DNA of 64,000 bases. Origin: Terrisporobacter othiniensis (GTDB taxonomy: Bacteria; Bacillota; Clostridia; Peptostreptococcales; Peptostreptococcaceae). Below, piece after piece: positions 45,171-53,606 of the stretch. The stretch covers positions 1 to 64,000 of the forward strand of contig NZ_JWHR01000109.1 of the NCBI RefSeq assembly GCF_000808015.1. Direction: 5' to 3'. Below the pieces are notes generated by a model that had not been told where the DNA came from, made no database searches, and was given only the letters and a program-made list of their open reading frames with translations. The position numbers and the translations under genes were made by a program. How positions within the stretch are numbered: the stretch's first letter is position 1; each line of letters opens with the position of its first letter.

Positions 45171-45292
45171 TAAAAATTAAGCTTGTTTAATATTAAAGCA
45201 ATAAAATGAGTTTATCCTTAAATAAAAATTCAGAAAATTCTATATGCCTTATGTTTTAAAGTATAAAAATATTTTTGTGGGAAAATTAAGTT

Positions 45293-45310
45293 TTGGCATG
45301 GTAATTGCTT
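45293..45310 (+). promoter_or_regulatory. Sigma-54 promoter (-24/-12) of nhaC-iadA
   Basis: TTGGCATGGTAATTGCTT matches the sigma-54 consensus, with GG (-24) and GC (-12) exactly 12 bp apart. It lies 120 bp before the nhaC start and just after the activator gene. The remaining leader bases hold nothing else recognised. Confidence 0.85.
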
Positions 45311-45429
45311 AATATTTAAAATAACAAATTTAAGTTTCCGTGTACTATTGTTTTAAATAAGATTTATAAGTCATTATATGAGGAAATTTAACTAAATTTT
45401 AAATATTTATGGGGATGGTGAAGTTAATT

Positions 45430-46863
45430 ATGAAAGAAGTACAAAGAAAAAAGCCTACTTTGGCACAATCATTAACACCAATAGTTTTTATGGTTGTTGC
45501 TCTAGCTTTAGGTTATGGAGTTTTAGGTATAAAAGCAGAGCCTATAATAATATGTTCAGCATTTATAGCAGGAATAATTGCTCTTAAATTGGGATATAAA
45601 TGGGATGATATGCAAAATGCTATAGTAGAAAAAATAGCTAGTGCACTTCCAGCTACATTAATTTTATGGAGTGTTGGATTATTAATAGGAGCATTAATGT
45701 TCTCAGGAGCAGTTCCAATGATTATATACTATGGTGTTCAAATGATAAATCCTAAGTTTATATTAGTTACAGCGTTTTTATCATCAGCAATACTTGCAAT
45801 AGTTACAGGGACATCGTGGGGTGCAGCAGGTACTATAGGTGTGGCAATGATGGGAATTGCAGGAGGATTAGGAATATCATTACCAGCAACAGCAGGTGCT
45901 GTAGTTTCTGGGGCATTCTTTGGAGATAAATTGTCACCACTTTCAGATACAACTAACTTAGCACCAATGGCAGCAGGCAGTGAGTTATACGAACATATAA
46001 AACACATGCTTTATACAACTGTACCAGCATCATTATTAGCAATGGTTGTATATTTATTTGTCGGATTTAGTGCGTCAGGTGATTTAGTAAGACCAGAATC
46101 AGTTCAATTAATGATGGACCAGTTAGACACAATGTTTAACTTTAATATAGTATTACTTTTACCATTTGTATTAGTAATTTTAGGCTCAGTAAAAAAATGG
46201 CCTACAATACCTACAATGCTAGGAACAAGTTTATTAACTGTAGTTTTAGGAGCTGCAGTTCAAGGATTTAATATAGTAGATGGATTTACATCTTTAATAT
46301 CAGGCTTTGATATAACAATGACTGGATTTACAGGAACTCCTACAGAAGAAGTAATTAAACTTATAAACAGAGGTGGAGTTGCATCAGTAACAAGTACTAC
46401 AGTTCTTATATTCTGTGCTATGGGATTTGCAGGTATAGTAAGTGTTTCAGGTATGTTAGATGTGGTTTTAGATTTATTAATGTCAAAAGTAAAATCAACT
46501 GCAGGAATAATAATATCTACAATCGTATCATGTTTCACAGTTGCATTCGTAACAGGAAGTTCATATTTATCAATACTTGTACCAGGGGAGTTATTTAAAG
46601 ATGTTTACCCTAAGAAAAACTTACATCCTAAAAACTTATCTAGAACTCTAGAAGATTCAGGAACAGTTTTAGTTCCATTAATACCATGGTCAGCAGCAGG
46701 GGCATATATGACAGCAACGCTGGGAGTAGATACACTACAATATTTACCATGGGCAATACTTAACTATTCAGGAATAGTATTTGCAGTTATATTTGCTATT
46801 ACAGGATTTGGTATAGCTAAATTAGATAAAAATGAAACTAAAGACGATAAGAATGTTGTTTAA
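45430..46863 (+). CDS. NhaC-family sodium/proton or organic-acid antiporter
   Basis: This polytopic antiporter of about 477 residues belongs to the NhaC family, with about twelve helices, the Gly/Thr-rich segment ATGTSWGAAGTIG-type (VTGTSWGAAGTIGVAMMG) and the following FGDKLSPLSDTTNLAP motif, which is diagnostic. Members exchange sodium for protons or for malate/lactate. Pairing with iadA under one sigma-54 promoter suggests transport linked to isoaspartyl peptide or aspartate use. An ATG at 45409 is in frame, but the one at 45430 is better placed after GGTGA. Confidence 0.88.
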   Translation: MKEVQRKKPTLAQSLTPIVFMVVALALGYGVLGIKAEPIIICSAFIAGIIALKLGYKWDDMQNAIVEKIASALPATLILWSVGLLIGALMFSGAVPMIIYYGVQMINPKFILVTAFLSSAILAIVTGTSWGAAGTIGVAMMGIAGGLGISLPATAGAVVSGAFFGDKLSPLSDTTNLAPMAAGSELYEHIKHMLYTTVPASLLAMVVYLFVGFSASGDLVRPESVQLMMDQLDTMFNFNIVLLLPFVLVILGSVKKWPTIPTMLGTSLLTVVLGAAVQGFNIVDGFTSLISGFDITMTGFTGTPTEEVIKLINRGGVASVTSTTVLIFCAMGFAGIVSVSGMLDVVLDLLMSKVKSTAGIIISTIVSCFTVAFVTGSSYLSILVPGELFKDVYPKKNLHPKNLSRTLEDSGTVLVPLIPWSAAGAYMTATLGVDTLQYLPWAILNYSGIVFAVIFAITGFGIAKLDKNETKDDKNVV

Positions 46864-46881
46864 ATAAGGAGTATAAGATTT

Positions 46882-48030
46882 ATGATATTAATAAAAAATG
46901 TGGAAGTATATTCACCAGAGTATAAGGGAAAAAAAGACGTTTTTGTAAGTGGTGGAAAAATCTCTTTAATAGAAGATAATATAAATTTTGAAAATGAAAA
47001 AATAAAGATAATAGATGGTAGTGGTAAAAAACTTACACCAGGTTTTATAGATCAACATGTTCATATAACTGGTGGAGGTGGTGAAGGAAGTTTTAAAACT
47101 AGAGCACCAGAAATAACTTTAAGCAAATTAACTACTGCTGGAATAACAACTGTTGTTGGACTTTTGGGGACAGATGGAACTACTAGAAGTGTGGAAAACT
47201 TAGTATCAAAAGCAAAAGCTTTGAAGGAAGAAGGAATAACAGTTTTTGCTCACACAGGTTCTTATGAGTATCCTTCTGTAACAGTTACAGGTTCTATAAA
47301 AAAAGATATATGTTTTATAGATGAAATAATAGGTGTAAAATTGGCACTTTCAGACCATAGAGCACCAAATGTAAGTAATTTAGAATTACAAAGAGTGGCT
47401 TCTGATGCTAGAGTTGCAGGGATGTTAAGTGGAAAACCAGGTATAGTAGTACTTCATATGGGAGATGGGAAAAAAGGCCTTCAACCAGTTAGAGAAATTT
47501 TAGAAGAAACAGAAATACCAATGAAGTCAATAAGACCTACTCATGTTAATAGGAGAGAAGAGTTGTTAAAAGAAGCTTTTGATTATGCAAAATCAGGAGG
47601 AAAGATTGATTTAACTTGTGGTATAAAGGAGCAGTTCACACCAGGAAGATGTATAAAAAGAGCTTTAGAAGAAAATGTACCTAGTGAAAATATAACAATA
47701 AGTTCTGATGGATATGGCAGCTGGTCAAAATATGATGAAGCAGGAAATCTTGTGAAGATGGGTGTTTCTAGTGTGTCTAGCTTACATAATGAGTTTAAAC
47801 AAATGGTAAATGAGTTAGATTTTACTGTGGAAGACGCTCTTGTTTATTTAACTTCTAACGTGGCAAAAGGGTTAGAAGTTTACCCTAGAAAAGGATGCGT
47901 GGCAGAAGGTTCTGATGCAGACTTATTATTGTTAGATGAGAATTTGGATATAGACACTGTTATTGCTAATGGGAAGGTTATGATTGAGAATAAGGAAATA
48001 TTAGTTTACGGCTCTTATGAGCAAATGTAA
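46882..48030 (+). CDS. iadA: Beta-aspartyl dipeptidase (isoaspartyl dipeptidase)
   Basis: This 382-residue zinc amidohydrolase splits beta-aspartyl dipeptides arising from damaged proteins. Metal ligands are in DQHVHITGG (His59 and His61), then GSYEYPSVTVTGS, HMGDGKKG and the C-terminal ISSDGYGSW with the catalytic Asp. This ordering is typical of IadA. It lies 18 bp after nhaC with AGGAG, as the second gene of the sigma-54 operon. Confidence 0.93.
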   Translation: MILIKNVEVYSPEYKGKKDVFVSGGKISLIEDNINFENEKIKIIDGSGKKLTPGFIDQHVHITGGGGEGSFKTRAPEITLSKLTTAGITTVVGLLGTDGTTRSVENLVSKAKALKEEGITVFAHTGSYEYPSVTVTGSIKKDICFIDEIIGVKLALSDHRAPNVSNLELQRVASDARVAGMLSGKPGIVVLHMGDGKKGLQPVREILEETEIPMKSIRPTHVNRREELLKEAFDYAKSGGKIDLTCGIKEQFTPGRCIKRALEENVPSENITISSDGYGSWSKYDEAGNLVKMGVSSVSSLHNEFKQMVNELDFTVEDALVYLTSNVAKGLEVYPRKGCVAEGSDADLLLLDENLDIDTVIANGKVMIENKEILVYGSYEQM

Positions 48031-48040
48031 CTATGTGGGA

Positions 48041-48066
48041 AAGAGAATCTTTAGATTCTCTTTTTT
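48041..48066 (+). terminator. Terminator of nhaC-iadA
   Basis: AAGAGAATCT and AGATTCTCTT with loop TT are followed by T residues. Confidence 0.93.
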
Positions 48067-48152
48067 AATGTTAAAAAATAACACTTTGTTAATTGTTTTT
48101 CTATGATAAAATAAATTATCATAATTAGAATATGAATGATAGGAGAGACAAC

Positions 48153-48455
48153 ATGAAATCAAGATTTGAAGGAGGGCTTCTAGGACTTATAGGAGTCAAT
48201 ATATTAGCATGGGCGGTAACATTCTTTACATTTGGAATAGCTACACCTTGGGCTATGTGTATAAAATACAGATGGGAAGCTAAACACACAGTAATTGAAG
48301 GAAGAAGACTTAAATTTATAGGTAGTGGAGGAAGTTTATTTTTACACTATATTAAATGGTTAATACTGACTTTTATTACGTTGGGCATATATGGATTTTG
48401 GCTTTATATAAAAATGTTACAGTGGAAGACGGAGAATACTGTGTTTGCTGATTAA
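48153..48455 (+). CDS. DUF898-type small membrane protein
   Basis: This 100-residue protein has two hydrophobic segments, NILAWAVTFFTFGIATPW and HYIKWLILTFITLGIYGFWLYI, linked by a basic loop containing YRWEAKHTVIEGRRLKF. The repeat of an F-T-x-G-I-x-x-P/Y-W-type motif in both helices is the hallmark of DUF898 (YjgN-like) proteins, usually of unknown function. The ATG at 48153 follows AGGAGAG; one at 48132 precedes the ribosome binding site. Monocistronic. Confidence 0.75.
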   Translation: MKSRFEGGLLGLIGVNILAWAVTFFTFGIATPWAMCIKYRWEAKHTVIEGRRLKFIGSGGSLFLHYIKWLILTFITLGIYGFWLYIKMLQWKTENTVFAD

Positions 48456-48495
48456 TATGTATAAATCATAAATATGTTAATATATGATGAGAAGG

Positions 48496-48534
48496 CTGTA
48501 GTCTAAGTAATTTAACTTAGGACTACAGTTTTTT
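48496..48534 (+). terminator. Terminator after the DUF898-type gene
   Basis: CTGTAGTC and GACTACAG with an inner TAAGT/ACTTA stem are followed by six T residues. Confidence 0.88.
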
Positions 48535-48684
48535 ATGGGGATTTTTATAGGGCAGTGAGTAACATTTTTGTTATGCACTTTTTAGGGGGAAATTTCCAAT
48601 CTCACATCGACATGAATCGACATATAAAATTATTTTTTTATGATATATTTTGTATAGCGATAAATTATAATCTTAGGAGGAATT

Positions 48685-49032
48685 ATGATAAAAAAATATT
48701 TAAGATTAATCCCAGTCTTAATAGTTGGGATAGCAGGAATAATATTTACACCAGTTTCAACATCTGATTTAGATGATTATAAGAAGAAGCAAATTGAATA
48801 TAATGAAAAGAAAAGAAATCACGAAGACTTTGTTCAAATGAGTGAAGAGTATAAAGAGGATTATAGCGATTTAGCTATGAGATATGAGCAAACTCAAAAT
48901 GAGTATAAATTATATAAGGAAAAATATAACAGTAATGCAGATTTAAATAAGGAACTGAATAAGCTTTTAAGTAAAAGAGATAACTATTTAAATCTTATAG
49001 AAGAATATTCATCTCAGCTAGATAATTTATAG
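48685..49032 (+). CDS. Membrane-anchored coiled-coil protein
   Basis: This 115-residue protein has one N-terminal hydrophobic helix (about 7-24) followed by a long charged heptad region rich in Tyr, Glu and Lys (YEQTQNEYKLYKEKY), predicted coiled coil. No family was recognised. It lies 11 bp before the next gene, whose product has the same helix plus coiled-coil start, so the two may form a heteromeric surface complex. AGGAGG precedes the ATG. Confidence 0.7.
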   Translation: MIKKYLRLIPVLIVGIAGIIFTPVSTSDLDDYKKKQIEYNEKKRNHEDFVQMSEEYKEDYSDLAMRYEQTQNEYKLYKEKYNSNADLNKELNKLLSKRDNYLNLIEEYSSQLDNL

Positions 49033-49043
49033 GGGGAAGAAAG

Positions 49044-49883
49044 TTGAGAATTTCAGAAAAAATTAATAATAAAACAATTTTAGCTGGTATAGCAGTTGTA
49101 GTAATTGGACTTTTTATACTAAGCCCAAATAATTCTATTATTACAAGAAAAAAGCTAAAAGAGTATGAAGGTTTAGATAAAAAAATCCAAGAATTAGATG
49201 AAGAAAGTTCAAAATACTATAGTGATAATAAGGATGAAATATCTAAATATTTGGATTTAAGAGTGAAATATGAAGATTTGGAACAGTCTTTTTATGAATA
49301 TAAAGAAAAATATCCAGATGACCTGGCAGATGATATAGAGAAAGCAAAAGAGGAAGTTAACGAGTATTATGCAAAGGCAATAAAACTGGAACATGAACTT
49401 AAAGAAGCTAAGGCTAAAAAACAAGAGAGTCAAATAGCAAGTTCTAACTCTTCTACTGGATCATATTCAAATGGGGGAAGCAGTAGTCAAAGTAGCTCTA
49501 GTCATGGACAAGGTCACAACGATAGTAGTTCCAATAAACATATAGGAAAAAGTGTTTATGTTTCCAATGGAAATAGCTATTATCATGCCATATCAAACTG
49601 CAAGTACTTGGAAGGTGCGAGAACTTATGTTGTTACGTTGACATCAAGTATGAGAAAGTATGAATGTAACTGCTGGACAAATCCAGTTGTTTATAAAAAG
49701 CCGTCTTCGAGTAGTTCTTCTGGTGGAAGTTCTAACTCAGGTGGTAGAACGGTATACATAGCTAGTGGTAATAGTTATTATCATAAGAGTTCTAGTTGTA
49801 AGTTTTTGAGAGGGGCAAGTGTGAAGGCTGTTGGCATTAATAATGTTGGTGGTAAGCATGCTTGTAATTGCGTGAAGTATTAG
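49044..49883 (+). CDS. Membrane-anchored protein with coiled coil and two H-C..C-x-C domains
   Basis: This 279-residue protein has an N-terminal helix (about 14-30), a coiled coil (about 40-125) and a Ser/Gly-rich linker. Two copies of a small domain follow. Each starts VY(V/I)-x-GNSYYH, continues with S-C-K-(Y/F)-L-x-GA and ends with CNC (around residues 173-212 and 238-277). The His and Cys pattern recalls small Ada-like metal-binding domains. The start is TTG behind GGGGGAAG. A relic of the domain end (KYECNCWN then stop) is seen at 50074-50100, suggesting a lost third copy or gene. Confidence 0.7.
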   Translation: MRISEKINNKTILAGIAVVVIGLFILSPNNSIITRKKLKEYEGLDKKIQELDEESSKYYSDNKDEISKYLDLRVKYEDLEQSFYEYKEKYPDDLADDIEKAKEEVNEYYAKAIKLEHELKEAKAKKQESQIASSNSSTGSYSNGGSSSQSSSSHGQGHNDSSSNKHIGKSVYVSNGNSYYHAISNCKYLEGARTYVVTLTSSMRKYECNCWTNPVVYKKPSSSSSSGGSSNSGGRTVYIASGNSYYHKSSSCKFLRGASVKAVGINNVGGKHACNCVKY

Positions 49884-50129
49884 AGAAGGAAGGTAAAATA
49901 ATCAATTTCTTTACTTTCATTAATTTTATTTCTGTGCTTATGTATATAGGCACAGAATTTTTATTGTTTATACTTATTACATATATGATTTAGTAAGATT
50001 TTAGCGTTATTTTTGTGCATTCTGTGTCTATCTCTTAATTTTTTGAGAAATGAGCATAGGATAGTATTATAAAAAGTATGAATGTAACTGTTGGAATTAA
50101 TAACGTTTTTAATGAGGTGCTTTATTTAA

Positions 50130-50384
50130 ATGTATAAATTATTAGATAAAAATGGGAAAGAGTATTTATCAGAAGAACCAGGTACTATTGGTGGACATAG
50201 AAAGTTGAAGATTTATGGAAAGCTGGATTGTTCTTCAGCGCAAAGATATATAGCTAAAGGGCAATATGTTCAGTATAGAGTGTTCTTTAAAGATGAGGAT
50301 ACAGCTATTGCTGCAGGGTATAGACCTTGTGGAGTATGCATGAAGGAAGAGTATAAGAAGTGGAAAGAGAAAAGAGAAAGATAG
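50130..50384 (+). CDS. Ada-like metal-binding domain protein
   Basis: This 84-residue protein is a free-standing domain with YGKLDCSSAQRYIAKG and, near the end, the Cys pair RPCGVCM. These are the features of Ada-type zinc-binding N-domains, which are fused to many DNA-repair or nuclease proteins. No DNA methyl acceptor domain is attached. It lies 18 bp before the broken GHKL ATPase gene at the edge of the defence region and may belong with it. Confidence 0.75.
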   Translation: MYKLLDKNGKEYLSEEPGTIGGHRKLKIYGKLDCSSAQRYIAKGQYVQYRVFFKDEDTAIAAGYRPCGVCMKEEYKKWKEKRER

Positions 50385-50402
50385 CTTAGGGGGAGAGAGT
50401 TT

Positions 50403-51120
50403 ATGAGGCAAACATGGCAGTTTTCAGCTATTCCATGTATAGAGGAATCTACATTTAATAAAATTTTAGAAAGATTCTACAACTTTGGAATATCTGGATT
50501 AGTAAGAGAAAATATACAAAACTCATTGGATGGAAAATTAAAAGGATCTGATGAACCTGTTATAGTTACTATAAAAACAGGAAGTGTAAGCAAAAACGAT
50601 ATACCAGGATTGGATGAGATAAAAGAAAGAATAAAATCTTTAAAAGGTCAAAATAGTTATACAAAAGAAACTATAGAACACATGAAAAATAAAATGGATG
50701 ATGAAATCGTTAACTATATATATTTTGAAGATTTCAATACAAAAGGCCTTACAGGTGCAAACAGAGGATAAAGTAATAATCAAAAAGATACTTGGAGCAT
50801 ATATGCATATAACAAAGGTGTACATACAGAAGAAGAGGACGAAAGTGTAGAAAAGTCCAGAGGTGGATCTCATGGTATAGGAAAGATTGCTTCAAATGCG
50901 GCATCTGACTTATAATATGATGTATTTTGCTAACTGTGATGCTGATGGCAACAAGCATTTGGGAGGAACAGTTCAGCTAATAGAACATAAGTATAAAAAT
51001 CACCACTACAGATCAACAGGATACTTTACTGATGTTAAAAAAATTGGGGACAATAAAACGAAATTTTTACCATTTGAAAATAAATTCAATGAAGCTATAT
51101 TGAAAAATAAAATAGTATAG
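50403..51120 (+). pseudogene. Broken GHKL-type ATPase gene
   Basis: The N-terminal part (122 codons to TAA at 50769) has the GHKL N-box RENIQNSLDG. After the stop the same frame continues with ESVEKSRGGSHGIGKIASNAASDL, which holds the GHKL G-box GSHGIGK. It then hits another TAA near 50914, beyond which the neighbouring frame carries on (MMYFANCDADGNKHLGGTVQL) to a stop at 51120. One nonsense and one frameshift have therefore disabled it. The segment is shorter than typical GHKL defence ATPases, so the 3' part is probably also lost. It sits just before a restriction enzyme gene. Confidence 0.8.
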
Positions 51121-51165
51121 ATATAATTAAGAATAGAAAGAAAAGTAATAGGGGGGAAAAATAAT

Positions 51166-51687
51166 ATGAGTAGAAAACCAAACACTGTTGGAGGAGGAGC
51201 GCAAACAAATAAAAATGGGCTTCATTTTGAACGAACAACATCACTAAATGATGCATTAATAAACCAAGGATACAAAATCAGTAATTACAAGATAACAAAA
51301 GATGGTCAATATATAGGCATGTCTATGGATAAACACAAATTATATAGTGAATTTTTAAATCCAAGGGGAGTCGATTACACAAAAATAATATCAAGAAAAT
51401 TATTACCAGATGAGGCATTATACAACGATAGCAATAAGACACTTTATATAATAGAAAAGAAATTTCAACAAGGAAATGGTTCTGTAGATGAAAAGCTTCA
51501 AACGTGTGATTTTAAAAAGAAACAGTATAAAAAATTAGTATTAAGTTTAAATCTAAAAGTAGAATATATATATGTTTTATGTGATTGGTTTGCTCAAGCT
51601 AAATATAGAGATGTGTTTGATTATATAAAAGATTCAGGTTGCCATTACTATTTTAATGAAATACCATTGTCATTATTAGGAATCTAA
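51166..51687 (+). CDS. PD-(D/E)XK restriction endonuclease
   Basis: This 173-residue nuclease has a classic catalytic motif: PDE at about residues 83-85 and IEKK 13-14 residues later (PDEALYNDSNKTLYIIEKK), giving the Asp, Glu and Lys of PD-(D/E)XK enzymes. The N-terminal GGGAQTNKNGLHFE block is conserved in this restriction-enzyme family. The recognition site is unknown. The next gene encodes a DNA methyltransferase, making a type II restriction-modification pair. GGGGGG precedes the ATG. Confidence 0.75.
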   Translation: MSRKPNTVGGGAQTNKNGLHFERTTSLNDALINQGYKISNYKITKDGQYIGMSMDKHKLYSEFLNPRGVDYTKIISRKLLPDEALYNDSNKTLYIIEKKFQQGNGSVDEKLQTCDFKKKQYKKLVLSLNLKVEYIYVLCDWFAQAKYRDVFDYIKDSGCHYYFNEIPLSLLGI

Positions 51688-51730
51688 AATAAAAATAAAA
51701 TAATAATTATCAAATACAAAAAAATTGTCA

Positions 51731-51796
51731 AAACTCCATATAAAAGGAGGTAGATACCATCAACAACAATATCGAAACCACGACAATATGGAGTTT
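51731..51796 (+). promoter_or_regulatory. Inverted repeat enclosing the methyltransferase start
   Basis: AAACTCCATAT (51731-51741) and ATATGGAGTTT (51786-51796) are perfect 11-bp complements around a 44-nt loop holding the ribosome binding site AAAGGAGG and the apparent AUC start. Outer TGTC/GACA may extend it. It could be an operator or an RNA switch for methyltransferase expression. Confidence 0.55.
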
Positions 51797-52463
51797 CCCA
51801 GACAGAGGTAACTGGCTAACGCATAAAGGAGACTATCCAGGAAACTGGAGTCCACATATACCAAAAAACATAATCCTAAGATATTCAAAAGAAAAAGACA
51901 AAGTACTAGACCAATTTATAGGAAGTGGAACTACATTAATAGAAACAAACAGACTAAATCGCATAGGAATAGGCAGCGATATAAACATAGAAGCACTAAA
52001 ATTATGCCAAATAAGAGTACCTCAAAACAACAAAACATACATACGAAAACAAGATGCAAGATATCTAAAACTAATAAAGGATAACACTATAGACCTAATA
52101 TGTACACATCCACCTTATGCAAACATAGTAAAATATAGCGATTCAATAAAAGAAGACATATCACTACTAGATTTTGAATCATATTACGAATCAATGAAAT
52201 TTGTAGCCCAAAGTTGTTACAGAGTACTAAAACCACAAAAACATTGTGCAATATTAATAGGAGATACTAGAAAAAATGGACTAATAGAACCACTAGGATT
52301 TAATGTAATGAACATATTTTTAAAAGAAGGCTTTAAACTAAAAGAAATAATAATTAAAGAACAACATAATTGCAAATGTACAGATAAATGGAAAGAACTA
52401 AGCAAACAAAGAAACTTCTTATTAATAGCACATGAATATCTATTCATATTTAAAAAGGATTAA
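51759..52463 (+). CDS. DNA N4/N6 methyltransferase, apparent AUC start
   Basis: This 234-residue methyltransferase has the SAM motif FIGSGTTL (after HIPKNIILRYS) followed by the catalytic motif HPPY (DLICTHPPYANIVKYS), in motif I then motif IV order. It probably protects the site cut by the enzyme encoded just upstream. The frame is open from the TAA at 51741 with no ATG, GTG or TTG before an ATG at 52194, which is past both motifs. GGAGG lies 8 nt before ATC at 51759. Codon use is odd beside its neighbours, with many CTA, AAC and GAC codons, a sign of transfer. Confidence 0.75.
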   Translation: MNNNIETTTIWSFPDRGNWLTHKGDYPGNWSPHIPKNIILRYSKEKDKVLDQFIGSGTTLIETNRLNRIGIGSDINIEALKLCQIRVPQNNKTYIRKQDARYLKLIKDNTIDLICTHPPYANIVKYSDSIKEDISLLDFESYYESMKFVAQSCYRVLKPQKHCAILIGDTRKNGLIEPLGFNVMNIFLKEGFKLKEIIIKEQHNCKCTDKWKELSKQRNFLLIAHEYLFIFKKD

Positions 52464-52510
52464 ACATCTTAATGTTCTAATAAATAACATTAGGATGTTT
52501 AATCCTTTTT
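52452..52510 (+). terminator. Long terminator overlapping the methyltransferase gene end
   Basis: AAAAAGGATTAAACATC and GATGTTTAATCCTTTTT with inner TAATGTT/AACATTA form a 25-bp stem with one mismatch, closed by a 9-nt loop. The left arm covers the last codons and stop. Confidence 0.88.
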
Positions 52511-52558
52511 TGGTACAATATCTTTATAACATACTTTATGTAGAATATTGGGGGAAAA

Positions 52559-53488
52559 ATGAAAAAACTAAATTATTATAATGACAAAAACCTAAAAACT
52601 GAGGAACAAGTATTTAATTACCTAATAGAAACACTAATTGACAGTATCTACACATGGGATTACTTTACTGATTTTAAAAAATCCATGGAAAATGCAAATT
52701 CATTTGATAAAGAATTAAGAGCACTAGATACATTATTAGGGTTAAATAAAAAAGAGCTAAGGCAAGAATTAATAAAAATTATAAATGAAAATGTAAAAGT
52801 AAAAAAAGCTTTATTATTACTAGTAGCATTAAGACCCGTAAAATTAAAAGAAGTAGCAGTTATCGATAACTTTGAAACGTTAGAAAGCACTTATAAACAT
52901 GAATTATTTACTAAAAGGGGCTCTTTAACAAAAGAAGATGAAGAACAAATAATATTATTCTTTGAACAAACAGGATTAGAAGAATTCTTTATAAATAAAG
53001 AAGTTTCATCATTATTAGATTATTGTAAAGGTGTAGAAGTCGGCCTAGATAGTAATGCTAGAAAAAATAGAAGCGGGCAAACTATGGAATCAATATGTGA
53101 AAGATTTGTAAAAGAATATTGTGAGCAAAATGGATTTGAATATATAGATCAAGCAACAAGTAAAAAAATAAAAGATATATTTGGTGTAGACTTAAAAATG
53201 GATAAAATAGATAGAAGAATTGATTTTGCTATAAAGACTAATCAAAATTTATATCTAATAGAAGTAAATTACTATAGTGGTGGAGGTTCAAAACTAAAAG
53301 CTACAGCAGGAGAATATAAAGATCTTAGTGATTTGTTAAAAGGACAAGGATATGAATTTATATGGCTTACAGATGGTAAAGGATGGAATACAGCTAAATC
53401 ACCATTAAAGGAAACATTTGAACACGACGATTATATATTAAATCTAAGTATGATAAAAGACGGAGTTTTAGAAGAAATAGTTAAATAG
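52559..53488 (+). CDS. DpnII/MboI-type restriction endonuclease (GATC)
   Basis: This 309-residue protein matches the DpnII family, with the region GLDSNARKNRSGQTME, the acidic active-site strand RRIDFAIKTNQNLYLIEVNYY and the following GGGSKLKATAGEY. C-terminal LTDGKGWNTAKSPLKETFE is also typical. DpnII enzymes cut unmethylated GATC, so the cell must methylate that site, which the fused methyltransferase downstream would do. GATC specificity is inferred from family and neighbour. Confidence 0.9.
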   Translation: MKKLNYYNDKNLKTEEQVFNYLIETLIDSIYTWDYFTDFKKSMENANSFDKELRALDTLLGLNKKELRQELIKIINENVKVKKALLLLVALRPVKLKEVAVIDNFETLESTYKHELFTKRGSLTKEDEEQIILFFEQTGLEEFFINKEVSSLLDYCKGVEVGLDSNARKNRSGQTMESICERFVKEYCEQNGFEYIDQATSKKIKDIFGVDLKMDKIDRRIDFAIKTNQNLYLIEVNYYSGGGSKLKATAGEYKDLSDLLKGQGYEFIWLTDGKGWNTAKSPLKETFEHDDYILNLSMIKDGVLEEIVK

Positions 53489-53494
53489 TAGATA

Positions 53495-53525
53495 AAAGAT
53501 TGACATTATAGTCAATCTTTTTTAT
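53495..53525 (+). terminator. Terminator after the DpnII-type gene
   Basis: AAAGATTGAC and GTCAATCTTT with loop ATTATA are followed by TTTTA. Confidence 0.9.
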
Positions 53526-53606
53526 TGTAGAATAGACTAATAAATAGACGTTTTATGACTAAAAATTATTATAATACAAAAAATATTTAAAAAGGAGGTA
53601 AATATC

